64,000 nt of DNA from Costus lasius (GCA_027563935.2 CM050451.1:28907565-28971564); one strand, 5' to 3'. Counted from the stretch's first letter, positions 10,096-23,011 are shown. Notes: generated by a model from the letters alone, not told the origin. Numbers and translations: made by a program.

Positions 10096-11653
10096 ATGGC
10101 AACAAACAATTGTAGATGATCACTGCGATCTATCCTAGAAAGGAACAAGTTGGCTGAAACCAACTTATTAGACTGGTATCTCAACTTGAGGATTCTTCTC
10201 AAGCATGAGAAGAAGCTGTATGTCCTTGAGTAGCCTATTCCTGAATCCGTTCCATGCTCAGCCTCCGCGGCTGAGAGTGATGCTTTTCATAAGCATCAAA
10301 AGGATGCATCTGAGGTTATTAATCTAATGCTAACCAACATGTCACCTGAATTGCGAAGGCGATATGAGGAGAAAAGTGCCTCTGAGATCATAAGTGATAT
10401 AAAGCAGCTTTTCGACGAAGCAGTTAGTACTCACACCTCTAAGGCAATCCATCAATGCAACAGTAAGCCAAAGGGTTTGACTAAGTCATTGAAAATAAAG
10501 TTGGAAAGGATAAGGAAAGATTGGTGCTATAATTGTGGAAGGCCAATCCACTTTAAAAGGGACTTAGTACAACTTCAGAATAAGGTGAGGAGAAGTAGGG
10601 CCATCTTCTAGCTTAGGTATTTATGTTACTGAAGTTAACCTTTCTACTTCTATGTCGTAGGTATTGGATACTACATGCGGAGCTCATATTTGTACAAATA
10701 TGCAGGGGCTTAAGAAAAGTAGATTGGTGCGGCCTGGAGAGATTCACCTACGAGTTGAAAATGGAGCATAGGTTGCTACAATTGCTATATGAATATTGAC
10801 ACTCTCCCTGCCTTCTGGATTTCAGTTAGAGTTAGATAATTGCTATTATGTACTTTCTCTTGCCAAAAACATTGTATCCATTCCTTGTTTGGCAAGGAAA
10901 GTTTTTAAGTTTGAAATAAAGGAGAACTCTTGTTCTTTTTCGTTTGCAAACATATTTTATGGGAAGGGTACTTTGTGCAATGGATTATATGTCTTTGACA
11001 TGGATAACTCTATATGTAACATAAATAATAAAAGGTTCAAATTGAGTGGTTCAGTTGGTGCATACCTTTGGCATTATAGATTAGCCCATATAAACAAAAA
11101 TCGCATTCAACAACTTCATGCAAATGGATTATTATATTCAACCTCCTTGGAGGAGTTTGATACATGTGAACCTTGTTTGTTAGGGAAAATGACAAAAACT
11201 CCTTTTACCAAGATGGGTGAGAGGGCAGGAGGTTTATTGGATCTCATACATAGTGATGTGTGTGGGCCATTCAGTAAATAAGTCAGAGGAGGGTACAACT
11301 ACTTCATCACATTTACTGATGACTTCAGTATATATGGTTATGTCTATTTAATGAGACATAAATCAGAATCTTTTGAGAGATTTAAGGAGTTCAGATATGA
11401 AGTAGAGAATCAACTTGGTAGATCTATTAAAACTCTTTGATCAGAATGAGGTGGAGAGTACTTGAGTGGTGAGTTCTTTAACTATCTTAGAGAGTGTGGG
11501 ATCCTATCCCAACACACCCCTCCTGGAACACCCCAATGGAATGGTGTGTCTGAGAGGAGGAATCAAACTTTGTTGAACATGGTTCGATCTATGATGAGTC
11601 ATGCAACTCTACCACCCTCATTCTGGGGACATGCACTTGAAACAGCTTCTCTC
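10096..11653 (+). pseudogene. B1 gag-pol remnant, part 1 (Gag to integrase core)
   Basis: Decayed first third of the Copia polyprotein. The ATG at 10096 is followed eight codons later by TGA where B3 has TGG, then more stops (for example TAG in the LE*PIP region). A readable Gag segment at 10327-10611 ends in a knuckle CX2CX4HX4L whose last cysteine is missing (Leu), and the Gag is about 100 residues shorter than Cop-A between the NLK-like segment and the knuckle. 10796-11281 reads as the pre-integrase zinc region and the start of the integrase core; 11462-11653 continues the core with the PPGTPQWNGVSERRN segment. It stops where B2 is inserted and continues at 23012. Confidence 0.9.
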
Positions 11654-13200
11654 TGTTGGTGTATATGCCCTAAGGACCTAATTCTGGTCCGTTACTTGTA
11701 CTACTTGACATTGATATTTATATCATACTGGCATTGTCGTTATCATTATTTGTTTACATCTGCGAACATGTACTTATATGATAATGTCCCTGGAGACAGA
11801 TTGGATTTGTGCTCAAACTATTGTCCCTAGTCAATGTACCTTAGTGGATATGGGACAGCTATGGTACTTGTAAGACTGGTATATGGGCTGGTTAAGCACG
11901 AGGTGCTAACACAGGCATATGGGTATATCAGTGGTAGATATACTGGACCGACCCGCTGTGAGGCAATGACTTGGTGTCACGAGTTATCCTCACAAGTGAT
12001 AGGAGATGCATTGATCCCTTGACTTGAGGTCATTGGCCATTCTATATGGTTAGGGAAATGCTTTGATACAACCTAACGCCTTGCCGTAGTTGGGAGGTAA
12101 TAACGGTTGTCATTGGGCATGTCACGACCCATATGAGAAGGTCAATGCACAAACATAGGATTTGCCCCTTCCTAAGGGAAGCATGATATCCATGGATCTC
12201 CTCTATGGTTCTATGACTGAAAGTGTATGGCCATACCTAGGTTAGACCTGATTTAGTCATAGCCATGAGATTGGATAGAAACAAGTGGTGACACACTTGG
12301 CCAATCGGATATCAGTTCGGCAAAGAGACTGTAATGCATTTGTACCTGGTTGCGATGATGGGGATGTCGATGTCGATATCCATTTCGATGACTTGGGTAG
12401 CAACGATGCACTGCTAGGTGCCACTCACTGCTTGTGGTGACCTTAGGTCAGCACTGCCAACGTCAGAGGAACCTACAGGGTCGCACACCTTGATACTCGA
12501 GTTCTCGTATTGATCGGGAAGCCTTATGATCGAGTTATTGAATAACTCGGATCTGTTTTGGAGATTTCATCCACGCCAATGGGCCTGATGAGATGGAAGA
12601 GAATTATTGGAGCCAACTTCCATTTACAGCATTTTAACCATGGTTAGCCCAATTTGACCATGGGTTAAATTGGATTGGATCCAAGGGCTTGGTTAACATG
12701 AAAAATGGACCTTGGGCTGGGCCCATTGTAAAGGTTGGGCATAATGGGCTTAAGGAGAAGAAAAGGGATGGTGCATGCTTAACCCTTGTTAGACTAGGGT
12801 TAGCGCCTATGCCTCATGTAAGTTTAATTAATCATGATAAAATAGGGGCTAATTAATTAATTAATTAGAGTCCTATTTTTGTGGGATTAAATGGGCTGAT
12901 TTATTTGAATTAATTAGAGTCCTAATTGGATTAGGATTTAATTAATTAAATAAATAATTAGAGTCCTAATTGGATTAGGACTTGATTCAAAAATTTTGAA
13001 TCTTGATCAAACCGCCCATATAAGTCCTAATTGGATTAGGACTTGTCTTGATCAAACCGTCCACTTGAATCCTAATTAGATTAGGACCTGATCAAGCGCC
13101 CACATGAGTCCTAATTAGATTAGGACTTGATTCCCTCTTTTCTCTCCTAGCCGCCCATTCAAATTGAATTTTAGCCACATCTTAAACCGCCTATGATCCC

Positions 13201-13208
13201 TATAAATA
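13201..13208 (+). promoter_or_regulatory. B2 5' LTR TATA box
   Basis: TATAAATA; the same box is at 22512-22519 in the 3' LTR. It sits downstream of the palindrome cluster. Confidence 0.65.
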
Positions 13209-13326
13209 GAGACCTTGGCCGCCCCTCTTGAAATACAATCTTCTTGGAGGCGTGATCAAAAGTGAGGGCATAACCAAGGGAAAGGGGCGAGTGCAAAGGC
13301 TTTGGCGTGAGCTCCTCTCATCTTCT

Positions 13327-15423
13327 TGTTGGGAAACCCCGGGGACATTTTACAAATTTTCAGAGCCATGGGCATACATTTTACGCAGCGGAAGAATGTC
13401 CCCGAAACAGGCTAGTCCCAAAAACCCAGTGAAGATCTCTTGCGAGGGGGTCGACACGATGTGATAGTAAGTACCTTGAAGCAATTAGAAGCCGATGTCG
13501 ATGAAGGCGCCCAAGTGTTCGCCCTCTGCAGTCTCGAACACACGGATTCCTCAAGTTTTCTTCTTCCTCGCCCGGTGCTAGCCTCGGGAAGAAGATCCAT
13601 GCCTTAGGAGAATCCTCCAAGCAACTTGCGCCACCACCAAGATGTGATGCGCCAAGGAGATGGAAGGAGAAGACAACGCCGCAAGCCTTCTTGTTCCTTT
13701 GCGCCAAGGAAAGGAAGAGAAGAAGCATGCTTGCGCCCTTGATGGAAGAAGAAGAGCTCTAAGCTCTCCAAGCCGTCGCCCTCTAGTGCTTCACGCCTCC
13801 AAGGAATTTGCATCATCACTAGAGGGGGGGGGGGCAAGGGCTTATTTATAGGAGCAAGAGGCGGTTAGGGGAGAATGGCAAGTGTTGACAATTAGGGCAT
13901 GATTCAAGGAGATTATCCAATCAAATATATTGATTAAATCTCCACTCCCATATGCGCCTAAGACTTGCCAAAGCAAGCATCAGCCATATGCGCCCATATC
14001 ATGCCATATGAGGCATTAATCCCATCCATGCGCCTAGACCTAGTCAAGGCAATATGATGGATTGCCTAATGTGGCTTGGGCGCAAGTCCTAATCCAATTA
14101 GGACTCTAATTATGTTAATAATCAGCCCACAATTGTCAAACACAATCCAATCAATTATCTTGTGTGATTTAATCAAATCCAATTTGATTTAATCACCTAG
14201 GAGATACCAAACAAGGCATAGGCGCAAATTCTAGTCCAACTAGAATTCCATATGCGCCTATCCCATTAATTCATCCCCATTATACCCTTCAAGCCTCTTA
14301 GCCCTTCAATACAACTTATTAGCAAGCCCAACTAAGCAATGGGCCAAGCCCAAAGTCCATTATGCATGTTAACCAAGCTATTGGATCCAATCCAATTTAA
14401 CCCATGGTTAAATGAGGCTAACCATGGTTAATTTGATCGATATGCCAAAAATGGAAGTTGGCTCTAATAAGTTTCTTCCATCTCATCAGGCCCATTGGCG
14501 CTGATGAAATCTCCCAAATAGATCCGAGTTATCCAATAACTCGATCTAAAGGCTACCCGATCAATATGAAAACTCGAGTATCAAGGTGTGCGACCCTGTA
14601 GGTTCCTCTAACGCTGGCAGTGCTGACCAAAAGTCATCACAAGCAGTGAGTGGCACCTAGCAGTGCATCGCTGCTACCCAGGTTATTGGAATGGATATCG
14701 ACATCGACATCCCCATCATCGTAACTAGGTACAGATGCATTACAGTCTCTTTGCCGAACTGATATCCGATTGGACAAGTGTGTCACCACTTGTTTTCATC
14801 CAATCACATGGCTATGACTAGAATAGGTTCTTACCTGGGTATGGCCATACACTCTCAGTCATAGAACCATAAGGGAGCTCCATGGATATCATACTTCCCA
14901 AAGGAAGGGGCAAATCCTATGTCTGTCCATTGACCTTCTCATATGGGTCGTGACATGCTCAATGACAACCGTTATGACCTCCCAACTACGGCAAGGTGTT
15001 AGGTTGTATCAAAGCAAGTCCCTAACCATATAGAATGGTCAATGACCTCAAGTCAAGGGATCAATGCATCTCCTGTCACTTGTGAGGATAACTTATGACA
15101 CCAAGTCCCAGCCTCACAGCGGGTCTATCCAGTATATCCTCCAATGATATACCCATGTGTCTGCGTTAGCACCACGTGCCTAACCAGCCCACATACCAGT
15201 CTCTCAAGTACCAGAGTTGTCCCATATCCACTCAGGTACATCGACTGGGGACTATAGTTCGAGCACAGATCCAATCTGTCTCCAGGGACATTATCATGTA
15301 AGTACACAATCGCAGGTGTAGACAAACAATGATAACGACAATGCCAGAAAGATATATATTAATATCAGAGTCAAGTAGTACAAAGATGGACCAAAACTAG
15401 GTCCTAGGGCATATACACCAACA
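13327..15423 (-). mobile_element. B4: solo Cop-B LTR, minus strand, in the B2 5' LTR
   Basis: Reads TGTTGGGAAACC at its left end and ...TATACACCAACA at its right end, the reverse of a Cop-B LTR. The flanks CTTCT (13322-13326) and CTTCC (15424-15428) are a target duplication with one later change; the intact B2 3' LTR reads CTTCC there. No internal sequence remains, so it is a solo LTR formed by LTR-LTR recombination. It holds GTATGGCCATAC (14839-14850), a minus-strand TATA box (13843-13850) and an unusual run of G at about 13822-13834. Confidence 0.92.
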
Positions 15424-15803
15424 CTTCCATCAAGTGGCCGCAAGGGCTTCCTCCTCCTTTCCTCTTCTTGGCGCATACCTTCTTGGCGTTGGCGCAAGTT
15501 GCTTGGAGGACTCTCCTAAGGCTTGGATCTTCTTCCCGAGGCTAGCACCGGGCGTGGAAGAAGAGGACTCGAGGTGATCCATGTGTGTGAGACTGCAGAG
15601 GGCGCACGCTTGGGCGCCTCTACGACATCGGCCTCATCTCACTTTAAAGGTATTTTCTATCTCATCGTGTCGACTCCTTCGCATGTGATCTTCACTGGGT
15701 TTTTGGGACTGGCCTGTTTCGGGGATATTCTTCCACTGTGCTATGTATTTGTGTCAATAAAACTCTGAAAAATTTGTAAAATATCCCCGGGGTTTCCCAA
15801 CAG

Positions 15804-15815
15804 TGGTATCAGAGC
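15804..15815 (+). promoter_or_regulatory. B2 primer-binding site
   Basis: TGGTATCAGAGC one base after the 5' LTR; the canonical initiator-Met tRNA site of plant Copia elements. Confidence 0.9.
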
Positions 15816-17382
15816 GACTTGCGAAACTCGAACGATGTTTTTCATGGTTTTCATGCTCACATACCATATTTCAATTTTCGAAATTGTATGATGCATGGCG
15901 CACAGTTTTTCTAAAGTAGAAAAATTAGGGTTTCTTGTTTCTATCACCTTTTCAATCACTTTTGGATTTTTGGGTTATTTTTCTTGCATGATTTAAGGAT
16001 CAAAGGCGCACATGGTTTTGTCAAGTAGGACGGGCATTGTGTCTTCGGACTGGCCGGGTTTCTTGATATGACAAAATTACCAGCTAAGAGGATCTTTGAA
16101 ATCATCATGAAAATTAAACGCGAATAACTAAAAGATTTGTGAGAAGAAGATGAGGAAAAGAAACTGGTTTTATGAAAAAGTAAAATTTCAGATTTTATGT
16201 CTTTCATGAGCATGTAGAATTGCATATGTAAATACCTTGATTGTGCATAATGTTGTGATCATGAGTCAAGCCCCCTTGCATGCCTGTGATGTATCCTTGT
16301 GCGGCCTGCGTGCCATCTTTTTCTTTATTTTTGTAAAAGTAAGATGAAGATTAAGGGAAGGAGCTTGGTGGTGCATCTTGGATGGTGGCGCAACAAGCAC
16401 CCTACTTGGATTGGTGGCGAATGCAAGATGGTGCAAGCTTGCTTGTTGGCGCAAGCATAGCATGGCCGAGCCTTAGGGCTTGTGAGCTAGCTATGTTGGA
16501 CCATGCAAGATGGCGATTCACCCTTCGAGGACCTTGCAGCCAACCTTGAAGTTCAAAATAGAGGTCGGCTAGGTCTAGTTCTTGGGGCCTGAGTCTTAGG
16601 TCACGAGTTGAACCTCCTTCTTGGCATGGGTTGGTTCAATGTCTTGAATAGGTCATGATCACATCATTCTTTTACTGCTTATCTTATCTGCTAAAGAATG
16701 TCTGTATTGTTTTATCATTATGTTATCACTATAGGAATGCATGCCTGTAATGCTAGACATAAGATAAAACTAATTGAGACCTCAAAAACCCTCATTCAAA
16801 ATATCAAGTCTAGTAGCCTTCTAACACGTGGCCCTCACTAAGCTATTGATCAGTGGTGTTGTGAACTGTTTCCCACCCTCGTGGGACACACTCACTTATC
16901 TTTAGAAAGTGCGTGGTGGCAATGGTTTCCCCAGTCCGTTTTAATTGGGCGCGCCTTCGCAAGGAAACTCGTTGGCCCTGTGCATAACAGTTAGGAATGG
17001 ACTTGACTAGAAGTTCATATGTGCTGAGCACATGATGAAAGTCTAGAGGCATTGTTGAAAGGTTAGGGTTTCATGCTGTATCCAGCCCTCGCCGGACATG
17101 AAATGCCTAGACTGTTTCAATAAGGGGAATTGCTTGGAGCAATCGGCCGGCGTGCCCACCTTAGGAAGCATGAGTTACTTTGTGCATCTCATCCCACCCT
17201 CGTGGGATGCGAAGCCTCATGTGAAATAAGGATCCCATCTCACTAGGAAGTCTTTATCTTCCCGATTGACTTTGTGGGATATCAATTCGATTAAAATAGT
17301 GGGAGCCATGATCATTTAAAACAAGTCCAGTTTAAATGATTTGAAATAGTACTAATCTGCTTTTCTTGGTTATTGTAGAATA
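15816..17382 (+). other. B2 leader (untranslated)
   Basis: About 1.57 kb, no conserved frame. It contains two strong hairpins: TCCCAC-CCTC-GTGGGA at 16871-16886 and CATCCCAC-CCTC-GTGGGATG at 17190-17209. Both have counterparts in the B1 and B3 leaders and structural analogues in Cop-A. Confidence 0.75.
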
Positions 17383-20300
17383 ATGACTATGAACAATAGA
17401 TGATTGTCACTGCGATGCCTTCTAGAGAAGGACAAGTTGGTTAGGTCCAACTTGATGGATAGGTATATAAACTTGAGAATCATTCTCAAGCTTGAAAAGA
17501 AGCTCCATGTCCTTAGGCAGCCTATTCCTGATCCACTTCCATGCTCGGCCTCAGCGGCTGTGAAAGATGCTTACGATAAGCATCAGGCTGATACTTTGGA
17601 GGTTGCACAATTGATGCTAACTAACATGTCGCCCGAGCTTCGAGGGCAATATGAATTAAAGAGTGCTTCTGAGATTATTTCTAATCTAAAGCAGCTCTTT
17701 GATGAATTGGTTAGGCTCAATCCTCCTAAAGTTGAAATTCCATGTGTTGAGCCGATTGGCTTAACAAAGGAAATGGAATTAAAAATGGAAACGGCCAGAA
17801 ATAACAAGTGCCTGTCATGTGGAGGACCACTTCACATTTTAAAGGACATGGTGCGACTTCAGAATGGGAAGAAGAGAAGCAAGGCTTCGTCTTCATGCTC
17901 AGGTATTTATGTTACAGAAGTCAACCTTTCTACTTCTATGTCATGGGTATTGGATACCGCATGTGGAGCTCATATTTGTACAAATATGCAGGGGCTCAAG
18001 AAAAGTAGATCAGTGTAGACTGGAAAGATTGACCTACGAGTAGGAAACGGGGCATAGGTTGCTGCTGTTGCTGTAGGAGTTTTAACTCTCTCCTTGCCTT
18101 CTGGACTTCAACTAGAGTTAGATAATTGCTATTGTGTACCTTCGCTTACTAAGAACATTGTATCCATTCCTTGCTTGGCAAGGAAAGGATTTAAATTTGA
18201 AATAAATAAGAACTCTTATTCTTTTTCGTTTGCAAATATGTTATATGGAAAGGGTACATTATGCAATGGTCTATATGTGTTGGACATGGATAACTCTATA
18301 TGTAACATAAATCACAAAAGGACCAAACTGAGTGGTTCAGTTGGTGCTTTCCTATGGCATTGTCGATTAGCCCATATAAACAAGAATCGCATTCAACAAC
18401 TCCATGCAAATGGGTTGTTAGATTCAAGTTCCTTGGAGGAATTTGATACTTGTGAGCCTTGTTTATTAGGGAAAATGACAAAGGCGCCCTTCACCAAGAC
18501 AAGTGAGAGGGCAGGAGGTTTATTGGACCTTATACACAGTGATGTGTGTGGACCATTCAATAAACAAGCCAAAGGAGGACACAACTACTTCATTACCTTT
18601 ACTGATGATTTCAGTAGGTATGGTTATGTCTACTTGATGAGACATAAATCTGAATCCTTTGAGAAATTCAAGGAATTCAAGAATGAAGTAGAGAACCAGC
18701 TTGGTAGATCCATTAAGGCTCTTCGATCAGATCGTGGTGGAGAGTACCTGAGTGGTGAGTTCCTTGACTATCTAAAAGAGTGTGGGATTCTATCCCAACT
18801 CACTCCGCCTGGAACACCTCAATGGAATGGTGTGTCTGAAAGGAGAAATCGAACTCTGTTGGACATGGTTCGATGTATGATGAGTCATGCAACTCTACCT
18901 CCCTCATTCTGGGGACATGCACTAGAGACAGCTTCTCTGATACTAAATAACGTTCTATCTAAGAGTGTCTCAAAGATTCCATATGAAGTATGGAGTGGGA
19001 GACGCCCTAATCTATCTTTTATCAAGATCTGGGGATGCGAGGCATATGTCAAGCGTTAGGATTCTAGCAAGCTAGAACCTAGATATGATAAATGTGTGTT
19101 TGTGGGGTACCCTGAGGAAACTAAGGGTTACTACTTCTATGTTCCCACCGAGAATAAAGTTTTTGTTGCTCGGGGTGCTGTCTTTCTAGAGAAAGAATTT
19201 CTCATGAAAGAAGTTAGTGGGAGGAAGTTTGACTTGGATGAGGTCCAAGTGCAACCACAAGACATAGAGATGGAACCTGAGCCACCTGTACCAGTTGCTA
19301 GGCAACCTGAGGCTCAGACATAGGCCCCACGTAGGTCTGGGAGAATTCGTCATGCACCTGAGAGGTATGGGTCACTGCCGACCCAACATGATGAGATCTT
19401 CATCATTGAGGATGAACCCAGGACTTATGATGAGGCAGTTAGTGGACCGGACTTCGAGAGATGGCTTGAGGCCATGCGATCCGAGATGGATTCCATGTCA
19501 GCTAACCAAGTCTGGGATTTGGTTGAGTTACCTGATGGGGTAAAGCCCATAGGGTGTAAATGGGTCTTCAAGAGGAAGACAGACATGGATGGCAACATAG
19601 TTATCTATAAAGGTAGACTAGTGGCTAAGGGATTCAAACAAATCCACGGGGTGGATTATGATGAAACCTTCTCGCCAGTTGCCATGTTCAAATCCATTCG
19701 GATTCTGCTTGCTATAGCTGCATATCATGATTACGAGATATAACAGATGGATGTGAAGACAGCTTTCCTTAATGGGAAGCTAGCTGAGGATGTGTATATG
19801 ACATAACCTGATGGCTTCGTCCATCCTGCAGAGGCCAATAAGGTCTGCAGGCCAAAGAGATCCATCTATGGATTAAAGCAAGCATCTCGAAGTTGGAATC
19901 TTCGATTTGATGAAGCTGTGAGAGATTATGGCTTTATCAAAAGCGAAGATGACGCCTGTGTATACAGAAAATTCAGTGGGAGCTTGGTGACTTTTCTGGT
20001 CTTGTATGTCGATGACATACTGCTCATCGGGAACGACATCCCTAGTCTTCAAGCTGTGAAGACATGGTTAGGGAAGTGTTTTGAGATGAAAGACTTAGGG
20101 GAGGCCACCTATATCCTAGGCGTGAGGATCTATAGGGATAGATCCAAGAAGCTCCTAGCCCTTAGTTAGAGTACATACATTGATAAGGTCCTGGAGAGGT
20201 TTAGCTTGGAGCAATCCAAGAAAGGGTACCTTCCAGTGAGACATGACCTTACTCTCTCAAAGAGCCAGTGTCCCACCACACAGGCTGAGAGGGATGACAT

Positions 20301-20950
20301 GAGTCGAGTACCCTATGCTTCGGCAGTAGAATCGATCATGTATGCAATGTTGTGTACTAGAGCAGATGTAGCTTATGCTGTGAGCATAACCAGCTGATAC
20401 CAATCCAATCCTGGAATACAGCACTGGGTGGCTGTAAAGAACATCCTGAAGTATCTGAGAAGAGCTCAGTATGCAGGGCTACACTGATACATCTTTCCAG
20501 TCTGACCCTGACGACTTTAGATCGCAGGCCGGCTATGTATTCAAGATGAATGGAGGCGCTGTGTGCTGGAAGAGCTTCAAGCAATCCACCATCGCTAATT
20601 CTACAACCGAGGCTGAGTATGTGGCCGCTTCTGAGGCAGCCAAAGAAGCCGTTTGGATAAGGAAGTTCATTTCTGAACTTCAGGTGGTTCCCAGTGCAGT
20701 GGATCCCATTGAAATCTACTGTGATAACAATGGAGCAATTGCACAAGCCAAGGAACCAAGGTCTCATCAAAAATCCAAACACATACTCAGGAGACTTCAC
20801 CTGATCAGAGAGATCATCGATAGAGGTGATGTCAAAATTAGTAGAGTTGACACAGAGAACAATCTAGCAGACCCATTGACCAAGGCTTTGGCGCAGCAGA
20901 AGCATAATGGTCACGCTAGAGATATGGGGTTAAGATTTCTCAACCTCTAG
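17383..20950 (+). pseudogene. B2 gag-pol remnant, full length but with many stops
   Basis: Whole Copia polyprotein region: short Gag with knuckle CX2CX4HX4M (last Cys replaced by Met) starting at 17809, protease DTA near 17954, integrase zinc and DD35E core within 18094-19059, reverse transcriptase with YVDD near 20007, RNase H from about 20471. In-frame stops at 17401, 18016, 18055, 19057, 19321, 19741, 19804, 20167 and 20395 all lie where sister copies have TGG, CGG, CAA, CAG or CGA, that is C-to-T or G-to-A changes. A deletion of about 45 bp near 20465, between GAAGA-type repeats, shifts the frame before RNase H. Not functional; it ends in FLNL-stop like its relatives. Confidence 0.92.
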
Positions 20951-20960
20951 GTCTTAGTGC

Positions 20961-20970
20961 AAGTGGGAGA
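20961..20970 (+). promoter_or_regulatory. B2 polypurine tract
   Basis: AAGTGGGAGA one base before the 3' LTR start TGTTGGTG at 20972. Confidence 0.85.
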
Positions 20971-20971
20971 T

Positions 20972-23011
20972 TGTTGGTGTATATGCCCTAAGGACCTAAT
21001 TCTGGTCCGTTACTTGTACTACTTGACATTGATATTTATATCATACTAGCATTGTTGTTATCATTATTTGTTTACATCTGTGAACATGTACTTATATGAT
21101 AATGTCCCTGGAGACAGATTGGATCTGTGCTCAAACTATTGTCCCTAGTCAATGTACCTTAGTGGATATGGGACAGCTATGGTACTTGTAAGACTGGTAT
21201 ATGGGCTGGTTAGGCACGAGGTGCTAACGCAGGCATATGGGTATATCAGTGATAGATATACTGGACCGACCTGCTGTGAGGCAATGACTTGGTGTCACGA
21301 GTTATCCTCACAAGTGATAGGAGATGCATTGATCCCTTGACTTGAGGTCATTGGCCATTCTATATGCTTAGGGATATGCTTTGATACAACCTAACGTCTT
21401 GTCGTAGTTGGGAGATAATAACAGTTGTCATTGGACATGTCACGACCCATATGAGAAGGTCAATGCACAGACATAGGATTTGCCCCTTCCTAAGGGAAGC
21501 ATGATATCCATGGAGCTCCTCTATGGTTCTATGACTGAAAGTGTATGGCCATACCTAGGTTATACATGATTTAGTCATAGCCATGAGATTGGATAGAAAC
21601 AAGTGGTGACACACTTGGCCAATCGGATATCAGATCGGCAAAGAAACTGTAATGCATCTGTACCTGGTTGCGATGATGGGGATGTCGATGTCGATATCCA
21701 TTCCGATGACTTGGGTAGCAGCGATGCACTGCTAGGTGCCACTCACTGCTTGTGGTGACCATGGGTTAGCACTGCCAATGTCGGAGGAACCTACAGGGTC
21801 GCACACCTTGATACTCGAGTTCTCGTATTGATCGGGAAGCCTTATGATCGAGTTATTGAATAACTCGGATCTGTTTTGGAGATTTCATCAGCGCCAATGG
21901 GCCTGATGAGATGGAAGAGAATTATTGGAGCCAACTTCCATTTATGGCATTTTAACCATGGTTAGCCCAATTTGACCATGGGTTAAATTGGATTGGATCC
22001 AAGGGCTTGGTTAACATGAAAAATGGACCTTGGGCTGGGCCCATTGAAAAGGTTGGGCTTAATGGGCTTAAGGAGAAGAAAAGGGATGCTTAACCCTAGT
22101 TAGACTAGGGTTAGTGCCTATGCCTCATGTAAGTTTAATTAATCATGATAAAATAGGGGCTAATTAATTAATTAATTAGAGTCCTATTTTTGTGGGATTA
22201 AATGGGCTGATTTATTTGAATTAATTAGAGTCCTAATTGGATTAGGATTTAATTAATTAAATAAATAATTAGAGTCCTAATTGGATTAGGACTTGATTCA
22301 AAAATTTTGAATCTTGATCAAACCGCCCATATAAGTCCTAATTGGATTAGGACTTGTCTTGATCAAACCGTCCACTTGAATCCTAATTAGATTAGGACCT
22401 GATCAAGCGCCCACATGAGTCCTAATTAGATTAGGACTTGATTCCCTCTTTTCTCTCCTAGCCGCCCATTCAAATTGAATTTTAGCCACATCTTAAACTG
22501 CCTATGATCCCTATAAATAGAGACCTTGGCCGCCCCTCTTGAAACATAATCTTCTTGGAGGCGTGATCAAAAGTGAGGGCGTGAGCAAGGGCATGGGGCG
22601 AGTGCAAAGGCTTTGGCGTGAGCTCCTCTCATCTTCCATCAAGTGGCCGCAAGGGCTTCCTCCTCCTTTCCTCTTCTTGGCGCATACCTTCTTGGCGTTG
22701 GCGCAAGTTGCTTGGAGGACTCTCCTAAGGCTTGGATCTTCTTACCGAGGCTAGCACCGGGCGTGGAAGAAGAGGACTCGAGGTGATCCGTGTGTGTGAG
22801 ACTGCAGAGGGCGCACGCTTGGGCGCCTCTATGACATCAGCCTCATCTCACTTTAAAGGTATTTTCTATCTCATCGTGTCGACTCCTTCGCATGCGATCT
22901 TCACTGGGTTTTTGGGACTGGCCTGTTTCGGGGATATTCTTCCGCTGTGCATTGTATTTGTGTCAATAAAACTCTAAAAAATTTATAAAATATCCCCGGG
23001 GTTTCCCAACA
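20972..23011 (+). mobile_element. B2 3' LTR (2040 bp)
   Basis: Uninterrupted LTR, TGTTGGTG to TTTCCCAACA, followed by the CTCTC duplication. It has GTATGGCCATAC at 21543-21554, the palindrome cluster at about 22200-22440 and TATAAATA at 22512-22519. It differs from the 5' LTR by scattered transitions and a small indel near 12765/22088. Confidence 0.93.

Larger units (their letters stand above)
11654..15802 (+). mobile_element. B2 5' LTR, interrupted by B4
   Basis: Two parts, 11654-13326 and 15429-15802, which together match the 3' LTR at 20972-23011. It has the palindrome GTATGGCCATAC (12225-12236), a cluster of TCCTAATT/AATTAGGA palindromes at about 12900-13130 and a TATA box TATAAATA at 13201-13208. 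It ends TTTCCCAACA before the primer site. Confidence 0.9.
11654..23011 (+). mobile_element. B2: full-length Cop-B element inserted in B1
   Basis: Complete LTR-internal-LTR structure. It is flanked by the 5-bp target duplication CTCTC at 11649-11653 and 23012-23016, and the B1 integrase frame resumes after it. LTRs (about 2047 bp after removing B4, and 2040 bp) differ by about six transitions in the first 260 bp, so it is younger than B1. The 5' LTR was later hit by solo LTR B4. The internal region carries a primer site, leader, a decayed polyprotein and a polypurine tract. Confidence 0.95.

Noticed and set aside
13822..13834. Run of G in solo LTR B4
   Set aside because: Homopolymer seen in this copy only; likely slippage or a sequencing error.
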